Assembly (NCBI RefSeq): GCF_003860215.1
Contig: NZ_RQYH01000015.1
Span: 1-45,031 of the forward strand
Length of the DNA stretch: 45,031 nt
From: Desulfovibrio sp. OH1186_COT-070
GTDB lineage: Bacteria; Desulfobacterota; Desulfovibrionia; Desulfovibrionales; Desulfovibrionaceae
Direction: 5' to 3'
The notes under the pieces are model-generated. The model was not told where the DNA came from, ran no database searches, and was given only the letters and a program-made list of their open reading frames with translations. This document shows, piece after piece, positions 1-8,886 of the stretch. Numbering within the stretch: position 1 is the first letter of the stretch; each line of letters opens with the position of its first letter. The position numbers were made by a program, and so were the translations under genes.

Positions 1-286
1 GCTACGCGCTACGCAAAACGAAGCCTTTCCTTCCTTGCCGCCGTGCAAATCAGGTGCATCTCATTGTGGGCAAAAATAATTTGACGACACTATCTAGACG
101 GGCCGCACCTCTCCCCTCACGTCAGGGACGCGCCACCACCAACGGTTTGCGGTAACAGACAGGGAGAGAAAAAAACATTTTCGACCTCACGAAACAGTGT
201 TTTTCAGGAGATAGCCAAAGCCGTTCTGCTTGTCCACATTTTTTTTTGCATGCCGTATGCAGCGCGCTTTTTGCCCCGCCGCGCGG
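1..286. other. Intergenic region downstream of fliS; no gene seen
   Basis: No convincing coding region is visible on either strand before the fliS stop codon. The only structure is a likely minus-strand terminator near 169-205, listed separately. A run of T residues on the plus strand at about 239-247 is not preceded by a stable stem. Confidence 0.5.
169..205 (-). terminator. Probable rho-independent terminator of fliD-fliS
   Basis: Read on the minus strand, an AAAAACA arm and a TTTCG arm pair with CGAAA and TGTTTTT around the loop TGAGGT, with a small internal bulge. The structure ends in a run of seven T residues. It lies about 80 bases after the fliS stop codon. The stem is AT-rich, so strength is uncertain. 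Confidence 0.4.
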
Positions 287-874
287 CTATTTGCTCCGTA
301 CCAGGGCCGGGTCAAAGGCCTGCACATGCGCCCGGCCCGCGGGCATTGCGGCGGCAGGGGACTGCAAGGCGTTGCGTCCGTATGCCGCCTGGGCCTGGGA
401 GCGCGGCACAACGTTCACGGGCGGGGCTGTCACGGGCTGGGCCGCTCTGGGTGCGGAGCCCACAGGCTGCATGCGCCCGGCGATATCCTCAGCAGCCTTG
501 CGGGCCTCCGGCGTTTCCACAATCTGGGCATAGGCTCCGCGCAGGTCGGAAAGGATGGCCTCCACGCTGTCGAGGGACTCCATGTCCATTTTCAGATTGG
601 CCCGGAGCAAACGCGCCGTGCACAACAGATAGAGATTGTTGAGGTTGACGGCCAAACTGCCGCCCCGATCCATGTTCAGGGAGGACGCCAGCTCGTTGAT
701 GATGTCGATGACCTTGGAGATCAGAATGCCCTTGCCCGCAAAATCATTGGCCAGCATCTTTGTGCGTGCCTGCTGGATATATTTGAGAGCGCCGTCGTAG
801 AGCATGATGAGAAGATGCCCCTGATCCGTGGTGCCCACCTTGGTCTGAAAATATGCCTGCGCCGCTTTGTTCAT
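287..874 (-). CDS. fliS: Flagellar export chaperone FliS
   Basis: The 195-residue protein begins MNKAAQAYFQTKV and has the FliS signature of an N-terminal Tyr/Phe-containing segment followed by LLIMLYDGALKYI (residues about 20-35), then helices rich in Leu and Ile to about residue 125. FliS binds the disordered C-terminus of flagellin in the cytoplasm, prevents premature polymerisation and hands it to the export gate. Family members are usually about 125-140 residues. Here a further tail of some 65 residues, rich in Ala, Pro and Gln, follows the folded part; its role is unknown. The gene lies 36 bases after fliD on the same strand, the usual fliD-fliS order, so the two are probably cotranscribed. 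Confidence 0.93.
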   Translation of the reverse strand: MNKAAQAYFQTKVGTTDQGHLLIMLYDGALKYIQQARTKMLANDFAGKGILISKVIDIINELASSLNMDRGGSLAVNLNNLYLLCTARLLRANLKMDMESLDSVEAILSDLRGAYAQIVETPEARKAAEDIAGRMQPVGSAPRAAQPVTAPPVNVVPRSQAQAAYGRNALQSPAAAMPAGRAHVQAFDPALVRSK

Positions 875-910
875 AAAATTTTCCTCTGCTGCGTTCCTGC
901 GCTGCCCCGG

Positions 911-3900
911 CTATGATTTGCCGGACGAAGTCCCGGTCAGCGACTTGATCTGTGACGTCAACTGGGTCTGCATGCTGTCGTACTGCTTCAGCAGGGTTTC
1001 CAGTCTGGCAAAATATTTTTTCTGCCGGGATTCCCACAGGCTCAGTCTGTCCTGTTCCCTTGATATTTTCTTGTCGATATTCCCCATGATGTCTTTATAG
1101 TTCTCGCGCAAAACCATGAGCGCGCCGTTTTTGGACTTGAGCGCAAACACGTCCGCTTTCTGCGCCTCTGTGGAGTGGGGGCTGATATCCACATTGCTGA
1201 AGGCCAACTCGCTCTTCAAGAAGTTGTTGACCGTCTGCACCATGCCTTCCTTGATGCGTATCTGCCCCGTGTGTTCGCCTGCGCTCAGGTTGTCGATCTG
1301 CAGGGACAAGCCGCGCGCGTCGCCGCTCGAAACGCTGTAGTAATATCCGGGCTGGCTCGTGTCCCGCACGGCCTCCACCCCGCCCACCAGAACTTTGGTG
1401 ATATTGCCCTGGCCGTCCACCGTATAGGAGACATCGTAGCTCCCCCCCTTGGTGATGCCCGCCACATGGCTGCCGTAGCGGAAATCGGAGGACGTGCTGG
1501 CTCCCGTGCCGCTGCTGCAGAAAAAATCCACCACAGCTTCCAGGTTCTTGTTGATCATGGTGGAATAGTTTTCCTGGTCCATCTGCCGCAGAGCCTCGAT
1601 GGAGGAGGACGGCGCGATTTCCAGCAGGCCGTAGTGTTCGCTCTTTTCTTCGGTATTGGTCTTGATGCCCAGGTTGGCGAGGTTGGCCAGAAGATCCCCG
1701 GAAAGAATATCCCCGGCGCTCTGGCGGCTCAGAAACCCGGGGGGAGAGCTGTTCAGCAGGCTGCTGAAGCGCGACTTGAAAAGCTGCACTCCGTAGTTGC
1801 CCTGCAACAGTCCGCCTTTTTCCGACGTGAGCTGCGAGGGGCTGTAATTGTCGCTGTCCATCTTGCTGGGATCAAAGGTGGTCACTTCCTTGGCGCTGTC
1901 GTACTTGGTGTACTCACGGATCGTCAGGATAACGGAGTTCACCGCGTCCAGAAAATTCTGGATGGATTTTTCTACAGAAGCGATGTCCGTGGTCACGCTG
2001 ATGGAGGCCTTGCCCACGTCATGGATACTGAACACCACCCCTTCCACCGCATCGCTGACGCTGTTGCTCTCCGACTCCATGACCATGGGCCAGTTGTCCA
2101 CCAGAAATCTGGCGTTGGCAGCGCGCTGGATGTTCCAGTTGGAAGAGGAGGCCACCTGCCCCGTGATGCCCGGCCCGGAAACCGAGCCCACATTGCCCAC
2201 GGTCAACGTGTACTGCCCGGCAGCGGGAATGCCGCCGGAAATATCCACGGCAGCCCCATCGGCATCCAGCAGGCCGACATTCAGGCCTCTGTTCTTCATT
2301 TCGGTCAGAACCGCGGCCATTGTCGAACCGCCGGGCAGGGAAAACTCCACAGGAGTGCCGTCATTGCCCACAATACGGTAGTTCAGTTGCGGAGGCGTTT
2401 CCAGCGTGTCCGCAGCGGTCATGCCCGTAATGCTTACGCTGGCCTCGGTTTTGGCGCGCACCCCGTCCATGCCGCCGCCTGTGCCCGCGCTCAGGTAAAA
2501 ACTCTCCACATTGTCAAGAAGCACCGTACGGTTGCCGTCTGCGTCCGTTCCTGCGGCAACGCCCATTTTCGCGGCAATGGCCTCGGCCAGTTGCTGGTAG
2601 GTCGCGGCCCCCGTGATGGGGCCGCCCCCGTCAGAGGCCGCCAGTTCGTCCACCAGCACGGTGCTGCCGTCGCTGCGCACCACGGTGTACACATAACGCC
2701 CACCCGCATCGGCGCTCAGCGTTGAAGCAAGCTTGTCTGCGGCAAAGGTCAGCGCTGTGGAAGCGGTAAAACTCTGTGCGCCGCCCTGGCCCACAACCTT
2801 TTCTCCAAGGCTGGCGGGCGTGAGCGCAAACGACATCTTGGCCGCATCGCTGGCGCTGTCGGCAAAATTCAGGGAAACGCCCTCCACGTTGGCCAGACTC
2901 ATGTTCCAGCTTCCGCTGCCGTTCAGTGTCATTTCCGCCGAGGAGGAGCCCGCTGCCTGGGCAATGCGCATCAGGGCATCCCTGACGCTGACGCCCGCTT
3001 CAATGGTCAGGGTGCGGGTGCCGGAGGTGACGCCGTTGTTCATGTTCAGCGTCACGGTCAGCGGGCCGGAAAGCAGGGTGGATCCGGGGTCGGAACCCAC
3101 CGTGAACGTGGCGGAAGCCGTGCTGAATGTGGGCTGCGCCACGGAGTCGCGCCGGTAGGCGGCTTTGACATCGGCCAGCGTCAGATTGCCGGATCCGTCC
3201 AGACTGGCAATGGAGCGCCCGACCTGGGCGTTGATCTGTGTGACCAGATCGGCATTGGTTTTGTCGCCCGTGACGCTCACGGAAAAACGGTTGCCGTCTT
3301 CCATGAGCAGATCATAGGCAAAATGCGTGGGATTGGTGAGGGCCTGCCCCATGTCCAGCGCCGCGTTGCTCTGCCAGACAGAGGTGGAACCGGCGGCGTT
3401 CATGCCCACCAGATTGGAGCTGTGAATGATCAGATCATTGGCCGCGCCGGTGCTTTTGCCCGCCACCTGAAAAACATATCCGGAACCTGTCCGCACCAGA
3501 CTGACCTTGATGCCGGGATTGTCCACGGAATTGTTGACCATACTGGCAAAGGAATCCAGGGTCGTCTTGGCAGGAACAACCATGCTGTGTTTTTTGCCCG
3601 CATAGCTGAACTCGAAAGTCTGGGGGCTGTCGGTGGTATTGATCAGGTCGGTTTTGGCGTCAAACACATGCCCTGTATTGGCCCATATGGCATTGCTGGC
3701 CATCTGCTGCACATGGATGCTGTGCTGCACGTCCTGCGCCGCCGCGCTGGCCACGGCAGTAACGATGTTCTGGGCGCTGCTGGCCGTGTTTTTGGTGACA
3801 AAACTGTTTCTGTCGCCCAGGGTGGAGAGCATGCTGCTGGCGGCCTGCACCTGTTCGATGATTTTCCCGAAAGCCTCGTAGCGCAGCTTCCAGTCCGATT

Positions 3901-4027
3901 TCCAGGCTTCAAGACGCCGGATCTGGGTGGATTCGACGCTCTTGAGTTTGGCCAGAACCGTATCAAAATTCGTATCCATGCCGCTCAAGCCGGACATGGC
4001 ATTGGATCCCGATATGCTGATGGACAT
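911..4027 (-). CDS. fliD: Flagellar hook-associated protein 2 (filament cap) FliD, enlarged
   Basis: FliD caps the growing flagellar filament and helps insert flagellin subunits. The N-terminal domain (residues about 20-110, including TNFDTVLAKLKSVE) and the C-terminal coiled-coil domain (about 720-1038, with MVQTVNNFLKSEL, DKKISREQDRL and ETLLKQYDSMQTQL) fit the FliD_N and FliD_C families. I chose the start MSISISGSN at 4027 because homologues begin with a short segment before the conserved TNFDT and because AAGGCGGG lies just upstream; the frame is open further upstream. At 1038 residues it is about twice the usual 450-600. The extra length is a Ser/Thr/Gly-rich, beta-type middle region that would form additional outward-facing domains. 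It precedes fliS in a probable operon. Confidence 0.95.
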   Translation of the reverse strand: MSISISGSNAMSGLSGMDTNFDTVLAKLKSVESTQIRRLEAWKSDWKLRYEAFGKIIEQVQAASSMLSTLGDRNSFVTKNTASSAQNIVTAVASAAAQDVQHSIHVQQMASNAIWANTGHVFDAKTDLINTTDSPQTFEFSYAGKKHSMVVPAKTTLDSFASMVNNSVDNPGIKVSLVRTGSGYVFQVAGKSTGAANDLIIHSSNLVGMNAAGSTSVWQSNAALDMGQALTNPTHFAYDLLMEDGNRFSVSVTGDKTNADLVTQINAQVGRSIASLDGSGNLTLADVKAAYRRDSVAQPTFSTASATFTVGSDPGSTLLSGPLTVTLNMNNGVTSGTRTLTIEAGVSVRDALMRIAQAAGSSSAEMTLNGSGSWNMSLANVEGVSLNFADSASDAAKMSFALTPASLGEKVVGQGGAQSFTASTALTFAADKLASTLSADAGGRYVYTVVRSDGSTVLVDELAASDGGGPITGAATYQQLAEAIAAKMGVAAGTDADGNRTVLLDNVESFYLSAGTGGGMDGVRAKTEASVSITGMTAADTLETPPQLNYRIVGNDGTPVEFSLPGGSTMAAVLTEMKNRGLNVGLLDADGAAVDISGGIPAAGQYTLTVGNVGSVSGPGITGQVASSSNWNIQRAANARFLVDNWPMVMESESNSVSDAVEGVVFSIHDVGKASISVTTDIASVEKSIQNFLDAVNSVILTIREYTKYDSAKEVTTFDPSKMDSDNYSPSQLTSEKGGLLQGNYGVQLFKSRFSSLLNSSPPGFLSRQSAGDILSGDLLANLANLGIKTNTEEKSEHYGLLEIAPSSSIEALRQMDQENYSTMINKNLEAVVDFFCSSGTGASTSSDFRYGSHVAGITKGGSYDVSYTVDGQGNITKVLVGGVEAVRDTSQPGYYYSVSSGDARGLSLQIDNLSAGEHTGQIRIKEGMVQTVNNFLKSELAFSNVDISPHSTEAQKADVFALKSKNGALMVLRENYKDIMGNIDKKISREQDRLSLWESRQKKYFARLETLLKQYDSMQTQLTSQIKSLTGTSSGKS

Positions 4028-4152
4028 GGGCGTCCCGCCTTGTTGTGCGTTCCGTTGCCCGCGCTGCGGGCGGGAGAAAACCTTCGGCAACCATTCCCGC
4101 CGATGCGCCGTGCGGAAAAACCTGCCGCGCGGCAAGGGGTTCCCGCAATAGC

Positions 4153-4168
4153 TGCAAGATATGTGCTA
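4153..4168 (-). promoter_or_regulatory. Candidate sigma-54 promoter of fliD-fliS
   Basis: On the minus strand the bases read TAGCACATATCTTGCA. The sigma-54 consensus is TGGCAC, five bases, TTGCA; the spacing is exact and only one base of the -24 element differs. It sits about 125 bases before the fliD start codon, room for a leader. Sigma-54 control of late flagellar genes is common in proteobacteria. The weak point is the A in place of the first G of the -24 GG pair. Confidence 0.45.
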
Positions 4169-4186
4169 ACGCGGCATGTGCCCGCC

Positions 4187-4218
4187 CCGAAAAAACAAAA
4201 GCTCCGGCAGGCCGGAGC
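4187..4218 (-). terminator. Rho-independent terminator of transporter-rdgB
   Basis: On the minus strand an 8-bp perfect stem, GCTCCGGC and GCCGGAGC with a two-base loop (4201-4218), is followed directly by TTTTGTTTTTT. It lies about 150 bases after the rdgB stop codon and just ahead of the fliD promoter candidate, so it would separate the two transcripts. Confidence 0.8.
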
Positions 4219-4371
4219 ATGATTTCCGCTGTCATGCCTCCCGCAGGAAACTTTTTCCGGCGGGGAGCCTCCTGCCGTTCTTAACGGCAAAAAGCGGAAA
4301 AACTTATGGGCGGCACGTTTTTCACCCGCAGATTTTGCCGCCGCATGCGCGCAAAATGCGGGCAGCGGCCC

Positions 4372-5007
4372 TCACTCTGAAGAAACAAAGGCTTCCCAGC
4401 CCTCCAGCAGGGCGCGCAGGGCCTTGCCCCGGTGGCTGCGGGCATTTTTTTCGTCACGGTGCATCTCTGCGGCGCTCATTTGGCTTTCTTCATCAAAAAA
4501 AACAGGATCATATCCAAAACCTCCCGTTCCTCGCCCCGCCTCCAGCAAGCGGCCTTCCCACACGCCGCGCACCGCCAATTCCCCGCCTTTGGGCCGGACT
4601 GCGGCCATGCAGCATACAAAACGGCAGCCGCGCTGCGGCGCGGGCACGCCCGCCAGACTGGCAAGCAGTTTGCGGATATTGCGGGCATCGCGGCTCTCGC
4701 CCGGCAGATACGCCCAGTCGTCGGCATAGCGGGCGGAAAAAATGCCCGGAGCCCCGCCGAGCGCGTCCACCTCAAGGCCGGAATCGTCGGCCACGCAAAC
4801 AAGCCCTGTGGCCGCCGCTACGGCGCGGGCCTTGAGCAGGGCGTTCTCCTCGAAGCTGCTGCCTGTTTCCTCAATGTCCCCGATGGCGGGAAAGTCCGAA
4901 AGCCCCGCCACTTCCATGCCAAAAACCGCCAGAGGCCCGGCCAGTTCGCGAACCTTGCCCGCATTGCCCGTAGCCAGAACAATACGCGTTTTCTTGTCTC
5001 TGCTCAT
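4372..5007 (-). CDS. rdgB: XTP/dITP diphosphatase (RdgB/HAM1 family)
   Basis: The enzyme hydrolyses non-canonical purine triphosphates such as dITP, XTP and dUTP analogues to monophosphates, keeping them out of DNA and RNA. The 211-residue protein has the family substrate-binding motif ATGNAGK (residues about 10-16), the acidic motif DDSGLEVDAL in the middle, and GFGYDPVFF plus SHRGKAL towards the end. Length fits the family at about 200. The start at 5007 is set by GGAGG a few bases upstream; the frame is open further. Its ATG overlaps the stop of the preceding transporter gene as ATGA, suggesting translational coupling. Confidence 0.95.
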   Translation of the reverse strand: MSRDKKTRIVLATGNAGKVRELAGPLAVFGMEVAGLSDFPAIGDIEETGSSFEENALLKARAVAAATGLVCVADDSGLEVDALGGAPGIFSARYADDWAYLPGESRDARNIRKLLASLAGVPAPQRGCRFVCCMAAVRPKGGELAVRGVWEGRLLEAGRGTGGFGYDPVFFDEESQMSAAEMHRDEKNARSHRGKALRALLEGWEAFVSSE

Positions 5008-5915
5008 GTTTTCCTCCTGCTGCCGGAACGGGAAAAAGGCACCGTGGCGGCGCACACGCCGCCCAGAATCAGCAGGCCGCCGACGATCTGCGCCATGACC
5101 ACCCGCTCGTCCAGAAAAACCACCGCAGCCGCCCCGGCGAAAACGGGCAGGGTATAATATACCATGCTCGCCTTGACAGGGCCGATACGGTCAATGGCCA
5201 CAGTCCACAGCCAGAACGCCAGGGCCGAACAGCCCAGACCGGCATACAGCAGCCCCGCCAGCAGTGGGACCGAAAAAACGGGACGCGGCAGAAGGAGCGC
5301 CTCGGCCACGGTAAAGGGCAGGGCGTAGAGCAGCCCCAGGGCGAAGGTGGCCACGCTGAAGCCCACGGCAGAAATGTCTGTGCCGCGCTTGCGCATGAAC
5401 AACGAATACAGGCCAAAACACACGGTTCCCCCAAGGGCCCAGGCATCGCCCGGATTGATCTGCAATGCGGCCAGTCGCTCCCAATTGCCCCGTGAAATGA
5501 GAATCACCACCCCCGCAAGCACCACAAGAATGCCCGCCAGACGGGGCGGCGTGATTTTTTCTCCGTACAAAACACGCGAAAGCAGCAGAATGAGGATGGG
5601 AGCTGTGGGCACCAGCAGAGCCATGTTCAGGCTTTCCGTGGTCTGCCCGCCCTTGTAGATGAGCGTGTTGAGCAGGGTCACGCCCAGAATGGCCATGAGC
5701 GAAAGATATGGCCAGCGCCTGCGCATGGCAGGCCAATCCTGCCGCAAGTGCGGCCAGGCAAAGGGCAGCATGACGACCAGCGCGACAAGCCAGCGCCAAA
5801 AATTGCACTGCCAGGGGGGGATGAGATCGGCAACGGCTCTGGCCAGAACAAAATTTCCGGCCCATACGGCGGTGGCGAGAGCGGCCGCTCCGTGACCAAT
5901 GGCTGCACTGCGCAT
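5004..5915 (-). CDS. EamA-family drug/metabolite transporter
   Basis: This 303-residue inner-membrane protein has about ten hydrophobic segments arranged as two EamA repeats. The first repeat contains AAALATAVWAGNFVLARAV and WRWLVAL; the second begins near GDAWALGGTVCFGLYSLFMRKRG. Proteins of this type export or import small metabolites, but substrate cannot be told from sequence. The start MRSAAIGHG at 5915 is chosen because transmembrane segment 1 follows at once and GGAG lies upstream; the frame runs on without good support. It overlaps rdgB by four bases. It is transcribed divergently from the neuB operon, with about 170 bases between start codons. Confidence 0.88.
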   Translation of the reverse strand: MRSAAIGHGAAALATAVWAGNFVLARAVADLIPPWQCNFWRWLVALVVMLPFAWPHLRQDWPAMRRRWPYLSLMAILGVTLLNTLIYKGGQTTESLNMALLVPTAPILILLLSRVLYGEKITPPRLAGILVVLAGVVILISRGNWERLAALQINPGDAWALGGTVCFGLYSLFMRKRGTDISAVGFSVATFALGLLYALPFTVAEALLLPRPVFSVPLLAGLLYAGLGCSALAFWLWTVAIDRIGPVKASMVYYTLPVFAGAAAVVFLDERVVMAQIVGGLLILGGVCAATVPFSRSGSRRKT

Positions 5916-6088
5916 GACGACTCCGGAAAAACGGGCATGTGCGGGACCAGCAGCCCTGCACGTGGGGCATGGTATACAAAAAAGCGGCAGACAGCCAGAG
6001 CGCGTTTCCCCGGCCACAGCAGACGCTTTTCTTTTGCAACGCATGGGCGTATGCTGCCGCATCTTACGCCCACAACAAGGAAGCGGAT

Positions 6089-7153
6089 ATGAAACTTGCA
6101 GATGTCTTTGACCTGCCCCGCCAGGAAACCGTCATCCCCAGACCCTACATCATTGCCGAGGCGGGGGTGAATCACGAGGGCAGCATGGATACAGCCCGCC
6201 GCCTCATTGACGAGGCAGCCTGGGGCGGAGCCGACGCCATCAAGTTTCAGACCTACAGGGCGGGAACCCTGGCTTCCAAAGATTCTCCCGCATACTGGGA
6301 TACCAGCAAGGAACCCACCAAAAGCCAGTACGAGCTATTCAAAAAGCACGACTCCTTCTGGAAAAACGAATTCGAGGCACTGAAAAAACACTGCGATGCC
6401 GCAGGCATCGCCTTTCTTTCCACTCCCTTTGACGTGGAGTCGGCCTGTTTTCTCAATGACCTCATGGATGCCTTCAAGATATCCTCCTCGGACATCACCA
6501 ACAAACCCTTTATCCGCTTTCTCTGCGACTTCCAGAAACCCGTCATTCTGTCCACAGGCGCGGCCCATTTGCACGAAATCGCCGAAGCCGTGGAGTGGAT
6601 CGAAGACAAGGGCAACAAGCTCGCCCTGCTGCACTGCGTGCTCAACTACCCCACAGCCGACGCCAACGCCGCCCTGGGCATGATACCGGCGCTCAAAAGA
6701 CACTATCCGGGCCATGTCATCGGCTATTCCGACCACACCCTGCCCGGCGACGACATGCACATCCTGCAAACCGCCGTGCTGCTGGGCGCGCGCCTGCTGG
6801 AAAAACACTTTACCCACGACAAGACCCTGCCCGGCAACGATCACTACCACGCCATGGACAAGGACGACCTGAAGAACTTCCGGCAGCGGCTTGAGGCCAC
6901 CCTGGCCAGCGTAGGCCCCCTGGAACTGCGCGCCCTGCCCGAAGAAGAACCGGCCCGCAGAAATGCGCGCCGCTCTCTGGTCACTGCCCGCGCCGTGCCC
7001 GCCGGACAGCCCCTGACCCCGGAAGACCTTACCTGGAAGCGCCCTGCCCACGGCATTTCCCCGCGCCATTATGACGAAATTCTCGGCTTGCGCGCGCGCC
7101 GCGACCTGCCCGAAGACACGATGCTTGCCTGGGCGGATCTCGACCGGGCCTGA
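6089..7153 (+). CDS. neuB: N-acetylneuraminate synthase-type enzyme (NeuB/SpsE family)
   Basis: NeuB-family enzymes condense phosphoenolpyruvate with a six-carbon N-acetyl sugar to make sialic acid or the related legionaminic or pseudaminic acids. The 354-residue protein has YIIAEAGVNHEGSMDTA near residue 20, DAIKFQTYRAGTL, FLSTPFD, FKISSSD, LLHCVLNYPT, IGYSDHT and LLEKHFTHDKTLPGNDH in the usual order, forming the TIM barrel. A C-terminal SAF (antifreeze-like) domain starts near RRSLVTARAVPAGQPL. The start at 6089 has AAGGAAG upstream. The sequence does not decide which nonulosonic acid is made; no other genes of such a pathway are in the window. It is followed after 3 bases by a glycan transferase gene. 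Confidence 0.9.
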   Translation: MKLADVFDLPRQETVIPRPYIIAEAGVNHEGSMDTARRLIDEAAWGGADAIKFQTYRAGTLASKDSPAYWDTSKEPTKSQYELFKKHDSFWKNEFEALKKHCDAAGIAFLSTPFDVESACFLNDLMDAFKISSSDITNKPFIRFLCDFQKPVILSTGAAHLHEIAEAVEWIEDKGNKLALLHCVLNYPTADANAALGMIPALKRHYPGHVIGYSDHTLPGDDMHILQTAVLLGARLLEKHFTHDKTLPGNDHYHAMDKDDLKNFRQRLEATLASVGPLELRALPEEEPARRNARRSLVTARAVPAGQPLTPEDLTWKRPAHGISPRHYDEILGLRARRDLPEDTMLAWADLDRA

Positions 7154-7156
7154 ACC

Positions 7157-8884
7157 ATGAACGCAGGGCGCGTCACCCTTGTGCTCGGGCGCATGCCCCG
7201 CCATGCGGATCCGGCCACGCACTGGGCCGCCGGGCCGTGGTGCTTCGCCGGGCAGGAAGAGTTTTTCCCCGAGTGGGAAAAACTCTTTGTCTTCGCGCCC
7301 GAACCCCTGACCGATGCCGCCCTGCAGGAACGCGCCTGCGGCGAGGCAAAAGCGCTCTGCGCCGATGTGCTGCCCGCCGTGGCCGCGCACCTCTGCCCCC
7401 ACAGCCAGAACCTCCCTTCCGCATACTGGGAGACCCTCCTCACGCCCTGGGTGGTGAGCGTGGCCAAGCAGATTGTGGAACGCTGGTGGCGTGTCAAGGC
7501 CATGTACGCCGCCTGGGGCGACAAGGAACTGCATGTGCCCCTGCTGCCGCCGGACTGCGCTTTTTCCTTTGCCACCGGCCCCGACTTTGTGCGGCACGGA
7601 GCACTGGGGCATACCTGCAACCACTGGCTGTTTTCCCGTCTGCTGGAAGCGAGCCTGCCCACAGCCTGGAGCAGCGCACAGCTTGCCCCGGTGCGCAAAA
7701 GCTACGGCAGCCTTGAGCGGCCCGGCGGCAGGGAAGGTCTGCGCGACCTTTTGCGCAACGCCATGCTGCGCCTGCCCTTTCCCCGCCTCAAGGGCATGAG
7801 CACAGGACAGAGCCTGCGTTTTTCCCTGGCGCTGCTGCACAAAAGCCGCGGCGCTGACCGCTCCTGCCCGCAGCAGGAGTATGCGAGCCGCCATACCGGG
7901 CTGGCACTGGATCTGCCCGCCCCGCTGGCCGCCGATCCGCTGCCCCTTTTCCTGCCGTTTCTGCCGCTCCAACTGGCCCGCCTGCGCCACCCCGAAAAAA
8001 TTTCCCCGGATCCCTGGGGCCCGCGCCTGCGTGTGGCCAGCGTTCTGGCCTATGAAGACGCTGCCTACCGCCAGACCCTCGCCCTCTGGCGGGGGCGCGG
8101 CAACCGCCTCATGTATGTGCAGCACGGCAGCGACTACGGACAGACGCGCTGCGTCACGGATGTGGAGTTGGTGGAGTACAGCCAGCACGCCTTTGCCACC
8201 TGGGGCTGGGAGCGGCATACAGGCTGCAGGGGCCACTTCATCCCCCTGCCCTATCCCCAGTTGGCCCGTGCCGCGAGCCGACAGCGCAAAAAAAACGGCA
8301 CGGGGCTGCTGCTGGTCGGCACGGAAATGCCCGCCTTCGGCTACCGTATGGACGCCCACCCCAATCCCCGGCAGATGGTGGAGTACCGGCAGGACAAGGC
8401 GCTTTTTCTCTCCGGCCTGAGCCAGCAGCTGCATGCCGCAACGCTCTACCGCCCCTATTTTCCCGTTCCGGGGAGCCTGCGCGATGCTGACTGGCTGCTG
8501 GAACGCTTTCCGCAGGTGCGCATGGCCACGGGGCCTCTTGCTCCCCATATGGATTCCTGCCGCCTGCTTGTTCTGGACCACAACGGCACCACACTGCTGG
8601 AAGCTCTGGCCGCCAATATTCCCACCATTCTCTTCTGGCGCAAGGATTTTTGGCCGCTCACGCCGGAAGCGGAAGAATTGAGGGAAATTCTGGCCAAAGC
8701 GGGCATCTGGCATTCCACGCCCCGACAGGCGGCCACCAAAGCGGCAGAGGTCTGGACGGATCCGCGCGCGTGGTGGGCCACCCCCGCCGTGCAGAATGCC
8801 CGCAGCGCATACTGCGCCGCACAGGCATGGACAGTGCCGGGCAGTCCTTCTCCCTTCTGGATCAAAACCCTGAAGAGTTTGTGA
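7157..8884 (+). CDS. LIC12162-type surface glycan transferase
   Basis: This 575-residue cytoplasmic protein resembles the putative transferase family named after Leptospira LIC12162, found in lipopolysaccharide and sialic-acid-like loci. Supporting segments are YWETLLTPWVVSVAKQIVERWW (broken here as YWETLLTPWV near residue 90), the GPDFVRHGALGHTCNHWLFSRLL-like region after residue 140, and a C-terminal half with DHNGTTLLEALAANIPTILFW followed by aromatic and charged residues, which looks like a GT-B nucleotide-sugar fold. Direct catalytic evidence is lacking. It starts 3 bases after neuB, probably translated by coupling since no strong ribosome site is seen. With NeuB it suggests transfer of a nonulosonic acid to a cell-surface glycan or flagellin; this is inference. 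Confidence 0.75.
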   Translation: MNAGRVTLVLGRMPRHADPATHWAAGPWCFAGQEEFFPEWEKLFVFAPEPLTDAALQERACGEAKALCADVLPAVAAHLCPHSQNLPSAYWETLLTPWVVSVAKQIVERWWRVKAMYAAWGDKELHVPLLPPDCAFSFATGPDFVRHGALGHTCNHWLFSRLLEASLPTAWSSAQLAPVRKSYGSLERPGGREGLRDLLRNAMLRLPFPRLKGMSTGQSLRFSLALLHKSRGADRSCPQQEYASRHTGLALDLPAPLAADPLPLFLPFLPLQLARLRHPEKISPDPWGPRLRVASVLAYEDAAYRQTLALWRGRGNRLMYVQHGSDYGQTRCVTDVELVEYSQHAFATWGWERHTGCRGHFIPLPYPQLARAASRQRKKNGTGLLLVGTEMPAFGYRMDAHPNPRQMVEYRQDKALFLSGLSQQLHAATLYRPYFPVPGSLRDADWLLERFPQVRMATGPLAPHMDSCRLLVLDHNGTTLLEALAANIPTILFWRKDFWPLTPEAEELREILAKAGIWHSTPRQAATKAAEVWTDPRAWWATPAVQNARSAYCAAQAWTVPGSPSPFWIKTLKSL

Positions 8885-8886
8885 CC

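Larger units (their letters stand above)
4028..4371. other. Intergenic region between rdgB and fliD
   Basis: This 344-base stretch holds no recognisable gene. It contains a sigma-54-like promoter for fliD (4153-4168) and the terminator of the upstream transporter-rdgB transcript (4187-4218), both on the minus strand and listed separately. A further 7-bp hairpin with arms TGCCGTT and AACGGCA lies at about 4273-4289 without a useful T run. Confidence 0.5.
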
